A stretch of 64,000 nucleotides of DNA from Saccharopolyspora sp. NFXS83 (GTDB lineage Bacteria; Actinomycetota; Actinomycetes; Mycobacteriales; Pseudonocardiaceae), in the NCBI RefSeq assembly GCF_026241095.1, contig NZ_JAPFGB010000001.1:124001-188000 (forward strand). Direction: 5' to 3'. The notes below the pieces were generated by a model. The model saw only the letters and a program-made list of their open reading frames with translations, did no database searches and was not told the DNA's origin. Below, in pieces: positions 62,052 through 64,000 of this stretch. How positions within the stretch are numbered: position 1 is the stretch's first letter; each line of letters begins with the position of its first letter. Made by a program: the position numbers and the translations under genes.

Positions 62052-62090
62052 CTGCCGGCAGAGGCGGTCGGGGGGCGCCTCTGCCGGCAG
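62052..62090. terminator. Bidirectional hairpin terminator
   Basis: Perfect 15-bp stem CTGCCGGCAGAGGCG / CGCCTCTGCCGGCAG with a 9-nt G-rich loop, between the dehydrogenase gene and a convergent hypothetical gene. Confidence 0.75.
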
Positions 62091-62174
62091 AGCCGGAGGT
62101 TTTCGGGGGGTGTAGTCGGGTTTCGGGGGTTTGGTCGGGGGTATCGGCCGCCCGTCAGGGCGCGCGGTCGGGGA

Positions 62175-62657
62175 TCAGCGGATGCGTTCGCGCGGGACCG
62201 TGATCTCGGCGTCGGTCTCGCCGCCGTAGGCGTAGGCGTAGGGGTCGTAGCCGGGCTGCTGCCCGTAACCCGCTTCCTGCTGGGGCCAAGCGGGCGTCCC
62301 GTCGGGCTGCCCGTGCTGCACCGGGCCGCGCGGCGGTTCCGGCAGCACCGGTTCCGGTTCGGCGGCTTGCGACAGGTGCTGCATCACCCAGTCCCGAGCC
62401 AGCGCACCAGGCGAGGTGCCTTGCCGGGCCGCGAGCTCCTTGAGCTGCTCGTTGGCCATCAGCGGCAACCGCAGCTGGTGGACCTCCGCCCCGCCGAAAC
62501 CACGGCCGGTGCCGGTGGTTTCGAGGTCGTCCTTCGGGGCCAGGGCCGCGAGGTACGAGTCGAGTTCGTGATCCGGCTCGTTGGCCTGCTGCTGGTTGGC
62601 GGACTTGCCCCGCTGATCCTGCTGCCGGCGTCCGGTCTTGATTCGTCCTAGAGCCAC
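62175..62657 (-). CDS. Hypothetical protein with a possible DNA-binding helix pair
   Basis: About 160 residues. The middle (EVHQLRLPLMANEQLKELAARQGTSP...LARDWVMQHL) looks like a ribbon-helix-helix or similar small DNA-binding fold; the tail is Pro/Gln/Tyr-rich (YDPYAYAYGG). GTG at 62657 is a tentative start because no clear ribosome site is seen. Regulatory role inferred only. Confidence 0.6.
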   Translation of the reverse strand: MALGRIKTGRRQQDQRGKSANQQQANEPDHELDSYLAALAPKDDLETTGTGRGFGGAEVHQLRLPLMANEQLKELAARQGTSPGALARDWVMQHLSQAAEPEPVLPEPPRGPVQHGQPDGTPAWPQQEAGYGQQPGYDPYAYAYGGETDAEITVPRERIR

Positions 62658-62768
62658 GCGCACACGATAACGGTTCTGTTGCGAAACATGGAGTGCTGTG
62701 TCCGCATTCATGGCGGCGTGTCGGACGTACCGCGCCCCCGCGGGCGGCCGGAGTGGGAGTCTCCACGG

Positions 62769-64000
62769 GTGAACGAGCCGCCCCCGCGCATCCGCGCGAG
62801 CGCCGCGCCGCTTCCGCTGCGTTCGGGATCGTCGCTGGTGATCGGCGTTCTCGGCGTGCTCGCCGCGCTGCTGCTGCCGTTCGCACCGGTGCTCGCCGAC
62901 GAGACCACGGTGACGTGGCCGCGAGCGGGAGCCGCCCCGGAATCGACCACGGCTTTTTTTCGTGCCCTACGCGCCCGCCGAGACGCACCTCGACGTGCCG
63001 TGCCCGGTCGTGCGCGCAGGGCAACGGGAATCGGGGCCGACGACGTTGGTCGCGAGCACCCGGCCGGGCGCGCCGTCGACGGGCTTCGCGGTGCTCACCG
63101 CGGACGGTGATCTGCTGGTGCAGGTCGGTGGCAAACAAGTGCACCGCGGACCGATCCCCGCCGGTGACTGCTCGGTGCGGCTCGACGCCGCCGGCGCGGG
63201 GAGCACGTTGCGGATCGGCCCGGACACCACGGCGCTGCCCGGTGACCGGGTGCGGGAGGTCTTCGCGTTCACCACGGACCTCCCCGCGTAGCAGGCCCGC
63301 GGCCTGGCGGTGCGCGCCCGCACCAGCACCTGGTTCGAGAACTCGCCCACCGGCGCGAAGATCGCGCTGATCGGCGCGCAGCTCGCCCTCGCCGGCGCCG
63401 CGCTCACCCTGCTCGCCCGCGTCGACCGGCGCCGCAGGCCCGCGGACCGGTCCGGCGACGAGCCCCTCCCCGGCGGAAGTGCGCGAGCCGATCAGCACGT
63501 ACCTGCCGACGCGGCCGGAGCCGCCGGGCGGCGTCGGCGGATCGGTTCCTGACCGCTGGACCTCGGCGTGCTCGCCACCTTGCTGATCTGGGCGGTGCTC
63601 GGCCCCCGCACCCCCGACGACGGCTTCACCGAGGGCATCGAGCGCACCGCGCTGCACTCCGGCGCGTTCACGAACTACTACCGCTGGGAGAACGGTGCCG
63701 AATCCCCGTTCACCGCGGTGCTCCTCCTCGTCGAACCGCTGATCTCCCTGCAGGCGAACCCGCTGGTGCTGCGGCTGCCGAGCCTCATCGCCGGATTCCT
63801 GACCTGGCTGCTGCCGAGCCGCGGCGCGCTGCCGGTGCTGCTGCCCGGACACGCCCGCCTCGGCCGCGTGCGCTCGCTGCTCGCCGGCGCGTTGCTGCTC
63901 TGGTGGCTGCCGTTCGACCTCGGAGTGCGCCCGGAGCCGTTCGTCGCGTTCGGCGCCACTGTCGTGCTGACCTGCGTGCTGCGCGGTACCCGGCGGGAGA
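62769..64000 (+). pseudogene. Emb-type arabinosyltransferase-like gene, frameshifted and cut by the window edge
   Basis: The first 60 codons give a cytosolic start and a membrane helix (SSLVIGVLGVLAALLLPF) and VTWP, as in EmbC/EmbA/EmbB. After a 7-T run at 62954-62960 the frame shifts to PYAPAETHLDVPCPVVRA. A stop interrupts at 63289-63291, then RTSTWFENSPTGAKIALIG continues, another stop lies at 63550-63552, and LIWAVLGPRTPDDGFTEGI follows with TNYYRWENGAESPF and LRPEPFVAFG, all Emb-like. The DDG motif fits the GT53 glycosyltransferase. Several lesions point to a pseudogene unless the sequence has errors. Confidence 0.72.

Noticed and set aside
1-64000. CRISPR array or large natural-product cluster
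   Set aside because: No regularly spaced direct repeats with unique spacers, and no PKS, NRPS or terpene synthase genes were found.

Overview
The window is a very G+C-rich actinobacterial chromosome segment. A mycothiol synthase gene, a PHO-box-driven pst operon, lipobox and Tat signals, an Emb-type arabinosyltransferase relic and a pSAM2-type integrative element all point to a mycolate-suborder relative. Pseudonocardiaceae, most likely Saccharopolyspora or a close genus, is my inference; no rRNA is present to settle it.

Layout. (1) 1-13.4 kb: the 3' part of mshD, then pstSCAB behind a PHO box. A probable rubber-degradation cluster follows (TetR regulator, two tandem latex-clearing-protein genes, and the molybdenum hydroxylase pair oxiB/oxiA), then an XRE regulator and phoU. 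The polymer-oxidation genes therefore sit between pst and phoU. (2) 13.5-19.5 kb: a LytR-CpsA-Psr cell-wall ligase with a very long disordered N terminus, a diguanylate cyclase, a small lipoprotein and dusB. (3) 19.7-33.1 kb: tRNA-Lys(UUU) and a 13.4-kb integrative and conjugative element of the AICE type, bounded by 37-bp direct repeats. It has a transfer and replication half on the minus strand (int, xis, HUH-type Rep, Spd-like membrane proteins, TraB translocase). Its GntR regulator is preceded by three operator-like sites. Its cargo half contains a complete purC, several unknown genes and an XRE-ImmA protease module.

(4) 33.1-36.1 kb: a decayed older island. A truncated integrase lies next to attR. 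A 136-138 bp strongly folded repeat occurs both here and inside the AICE. There is also a small secreted protein and scraps of broken genes. (5) 36.1-40.7 kb: a TetR gene with a double-palindrome operator, a self-sufficient CYP102-type P450-reductase fusion, and a GAP/Sap membrane protein. (6) 40.8-55.9 kb: mixed accessory and housekeeping genes: secreted lipase, Crp-like regulator, NmrA and SnoaL proteins, XRE regulator, PAP2-like protein, YigZ, MetE-like methyltransferase, FAD monooxygenase, a broken arylamine N-acetyltransferase, aldo/keto reductase, MFS exporter, an orphan ctaD and a two-domain DUF427 protein. (7) 56.0-61.7 kb: a TetR-controlled acyl-CoA carboxylase / acyl-CoA dehydrogenase operon resembling the leucine-catabolic methylcrotonyl-CoA carboxylase locus. 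(8) 61.7-64 kb: a repeat-dense intergenic region, a hypothetical gene and a frameshifted arabinosyltransferase-like gene running off the edge.

The items I find most novel are the AICE with an apparently functional purine-biosynthesis gene as cargo, the structured 138-bp repeat shared between the AICE and the neighbouring relic, the XRE-ImmA module with an unrecognised partner, and the duplicated lcp genes in the pst-phoU interval. All functional statements come from reading motifs; no database search was possible.
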